This document shows positions 62,607 through 64,000 of a stretch of 64,000 nucleotides of DNA, in pieces. The translations under genes were made by a program, and so were the position numbers. Numbering within the stretch: position 1 is the stretch's first letter; each line of letters starts with the position of its first letter. Under the pieces are notes generated by a model. That model saw nothing but the letters and a program-made list of their open reading frames with translations, was not told the DNA's origin and searched no databases. Source of the DNA: Actinomycetes bacterium (GTDB lineage: Bacteria; Actinomycetota; Acidimicrobiia; IMCC26256; JANYLB01); NCBI GenBank assembly GCA_025363815.1, contig JANYLB010000002.1:33149-97148 (forward strand). Reading direction: 5' to 3'.

Positions 62607-63038
62607 GTGACTGAGCAGAAGCTTTTCTTCGAGGAAGTCGTCGAAGGGGCCACGGCCCCCGAGGTGTCCCATACGCTCACCCGAACTGATCTGGTGATGT
62701 ACGCCGGAGCCTCGGGTGACTTCAACCCGATGCACACCAACGAGGTGGAGGCCCAGGCCGCCGGGCTCCCGAGCGTGTTCGGCCATGGGATGCTGACCGC
62801 GGGGATTCTCGCAACGGCGGTCACCGACTACGTCGGTGTCGCCAACCTGCGCAACTACAAGGTGCGGTTCACGAGCCAGACCTGGCCGGGGGAGATCCTG
62901 ACGACCCGGGTAGTCGTGCAGAGGAAGTACGACGAGCGGGGCGAGCACCGCATCGATCTCGAGTGCAGCGTCGTGAACCAGGAGGGCGAGCCCAAGGTCA
63001 CCGGTGTCGCGGTCGCGGCACTGCCCGCGCGGGCCTAG
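62607..63038 (+). CDS. MaoC-family enoyl-CoA hydratase/dehydratase
   Basis: A 143-residue hot-dog-fold hydratase with the complete R-hydratase signature: YAGASGDFNPMHTNEVEAQAAG holds the catalytic Asp and His, and VFGHGMLTAGILATAVTDYVG completes hydratase motif 2. It hydrates an enoyl-CoA; ChsH1-like enzymes work with a DUF35/MaoC partner in steroid degradation. GTG start. DUF35 follows after nine bases, supporting such a complex. Confidence 0.92.
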   Translation: MTEQKLFFEEVVEGATAPEVSHTLTRTDLVMYAGASGDFNPMHTNEVEAQAAGLPSVFGHGMLTAGILATAVTDYVGVANLRNYKVRFTSQTWPGEILTTRVVVQRKYDERGEHRIDLECSVVNQEGEPKVTGVAVAALPARA

Positions 63039-63047
63039 GGTCAGGCG

Positions 63048-63458
63048 ATGACGAGATTCGATCTGCCGAGCCCCGATCTCGAGACCCAGCCGTTCTGGGA
63101 CGCAGCGCGCGAAGATCGACTGCTGATCCGGCATTGCAACGCGTGCGCCAAGTACCACTTCTACCCGCGTCCGTTCTGCCCGAGCTGTTGGAGCGAAGAC
63201 GTCGAGTGGTACGACGCAAGTGGGCGGGCCACGCTCTACACCTGGTCGGTCGTGCATCAGAACGACCTTCCCCCGTGGCCGGCGCGGGTGCCGTACGTCG
63301 CCGCGGTCGTCGACCTGGCCGAGGGGCCCCGCATGCAGACGAACATCGTCGAGTGCGAGTTCGACGCGCTGCGCGACGGCATGGAGCTCGAGGTGGTGTT
63401 CCACGCTACGAGCGACGATTTCACGATCCCGGTGTTCCGGCCCGTGGCCTCGAAGTGA
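63048..63458 (+). CDS. DUF35 OB-fold / zinc-ribbon protein
   Basis: A 136-residue DUF35 protein. The zinc ribbon uses Cys30-x2-Cys33 and Cys44-x2-Cys47 (RHCNACAKYHFYPRPFCPSCW), followed by the OB fold (GRATLYTWSVVHQNDLPPWP, PYVAAVVDLAEGPRMQTNIV). DUF35 proteins bind acyl-CoA-type thiolase or hydratase partners. It sits between MaoC and a CMD gene; another DUF35 gene starts at 63809. ATG start. Confidence 0.9.
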   Translation: MTRFDLPSPDLETQPFWDAAREDRLLIRHCNACAKYHFYPRPFCPSCWSEDVEWYDASGRATLYTWSVVHQNDLPPWPARVPYVAAVVDLAEGPRMQTNIVECEFDALRDGMELEVVFHATSDDFTIPVFRPVASK

Positions 63459-63805
63459 CCATTCCACCCGACGACTGGAGCTTTCCGTTCGAGGGTCCGT
63501 TGCACGAGGTGTTCCCGTCGTTGCACGAGGCCCAGAGCGCCTGGCTGAGCCAGATTGACTCGCTCCCCGCACCCGATCGCAAAACGCACGAGCTCATCCG
63601 CTTGGTATGCACGGTGGTCCTGCGGAACCACGAAGGGATCGTCCGCCACGCCGGTCTCGCTCGTGAGGTGGGCGCGACCTGGGAAGAGGTGTTGGGTTCG
63701 ATCATGCTCACCACTCCCGGTTTCGGGATGCTCTGCGCGGTCGAGGCGATGCCCCATGCGCGTCGAGGCTTCGATGCCGCGCCCGTGCCCGAGGACAACG
63801 ACTGA
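63455..63805 (+). CDS. carboxymuconolactone-decarboxylase-like protein lacking Cys
   Basis: A 116-residue alpha-helical CMD/AhpD-fold protein: KTHELIRLVCTVVLRNHEGIVRHAGLAREVGATWEEVLGSIMLTTPGFGML. In AhpD the central helix carries a catalytic CxxC; here NHEGIVRHA has none, so a decarboxylase or structural role is more likely than peroxidase. The GTG overlaps the DUF35 stop (GTGA), so it is translationally coupled. Its role in this cluster is unknown. Confidence 0.75.
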   Translation: MTIPPDDWSFPFEGPLHEVFPSLHEAQSAWLSQIDSLPAPDRKTHELIRLVCTVVLRNHEGIVRHAGLAREVGATWEEVLGSIMLTTPGFGMLCAVEAMPHARRGFDAAPVPEDND

Positions 63806-63808
63806 TCC

Positions 63809-64000
63809 ATGACTCTCGAAGCCGAGCTTCCGTTTCGTATCCTGCCCGAGGTCACCGACCGCAACCGTTTCTTCTGGACAGGGGGCGCCGACGACGAGCT
63901 GCGTTTCCTACGGTGTGACGACTGCCGCTACTACATCCACCCGCCGACGCCGATCTGTCCGAACTGCCATTCGAAGGCGTTGACGCCGGAGGCGGCGTCG
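63809..64000 (+). CDS. DUF35 zinc-ribbon protein, N-terminal part
   Basis: Only 64 codons are inside the window; the gene continues beyond the right edge. FRILPEVTDRNRFFWTGGADDELRFLRCDDC is followed by a zinc ribbon Cys36-x2-Cys39 and Cys50-x2-Cys53 (RCDDCRYYIHPPTPICPNC). A second DUF35 gene so close to the first often precedes an Ltp2-type thiolase gene, which would lie just outside. ATG start four bases after the CMD stop. Confidence 0.85.
   Translation, partial: MTLEAELPFRILPEVTDRNRFFWTGGADDELRFLRCDDCRYYIHPPTPICPNCHSKALTPEAAS

Overview
The window is GC-rich actinobacterial chromosome with densely packed genes, many GTG starts and frequent GTGA or ATGA stop/start overlaps. Two F420-type luciferase-like oxidoreductases, three cytochromes P450, a P450-type ferredoxin, acyl-CoA dehydrogenases, DUF35/thiolase modules and many TetR-type palindromes suggest a lipid-, steroid- or terpenoid-degrading Actinomycetota. 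An Acidimicrobiia-like soil or aquatic lineage is my guess, but no marker here fixes the taxonomy. I support 62 protein genes, two of them cut by the window ends, and no rRNA, tRNA, CRISPR array or prophage.

Layout. 1-2.8 kb: amine/choline-type operon (APC permease, choline-kinase-like protein, dimethylglycine-dehydrogenase-like flavoprotein). 2.9-6.8 kb: SDR, LLM oxidoreductase, cupin, lysS. 6.8-8.1 kb: a lipoprotein with terpenoid-cyclase/transcobalamin-like repeats behind a clear cobalamin riboswitch. 8.2-13 kb: secreted peptidase, amidohydrolase, phosphatase, P450. 13.1-17.4 kb: TetR plus heterodimeric ABC exporter with a perfect 22-bp palindrome. 17.4-20.4 kb: SDR, secreted cupredoxin-type protein, DUF2237. 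20.5-25.4 kb: dehydrogenase, then a coupled block of two acyl-CoA dehydrogenase subunits and a carboxyltransferase. 25.4-33.6 kb: methyltransferase, P450, HlyIII, SDR, a degenerate TPP-fold protein, Ltp2-like thiolase with DUF35 partner, CaiB-type CoA-transferase and its divergent TetR. 33.6-38.3 kb: Ppx/GppA, aldehyde dehydrogenase, gpmA, class II aldolase. 38.3-39.4 kb: AbiEi/DUF559-like gene bracketed by two related 47-bp hairpins. 39.4-47.3 kb: SDRs, LLM, DUF2889, MaoC-like, cytochrome-b-like membrane protein, acyl-CoA ligase, PHP protein, thiolase. 47.4-56.9 kb: kinases, hisN, glycosyltransferase, P450, DoxX, amidohydrolase, lipoprotein, ferredoxin, patatin. 57-64 kb: N-acyl-amino-acid deacylase, a fused FadE34-like acyl-CoA dehydrogenase, acyl-CoA ligase, and a MaoC/DUF35/CMD/DUF35 cluster running off the end.

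How it fits together. Most catabolic genes match acyl-CoA side-chain degradation: ligases, acyl-CoA dehydrogenases, MaoC hydratases, SDR dehydrogenases, thiolases or retro-aldolases with DUF35 partners, and P450s with a ferredoxin for the initial oxidation. The strongest unifying signal is non-coding. Nine palindromes of the form CTGAC-N5/N6-GTCAG (one has a TTGAC left half) lie 10-52 bases upstream of catabolic start codons, including that of the TetR gene at 32.9 kb. They outline at least one dispersed TetR-type regulon, perhaps two. Other notable points are the B12-riboswitch lipoprotein, the hairpin-bracketed AbiEi/DUF559 cassette, a kinase with no standard start codon (GTA overlapping a TAA stop), a probable ATT start, and a TPP-enzyme relative without its cofactor-binding parts.
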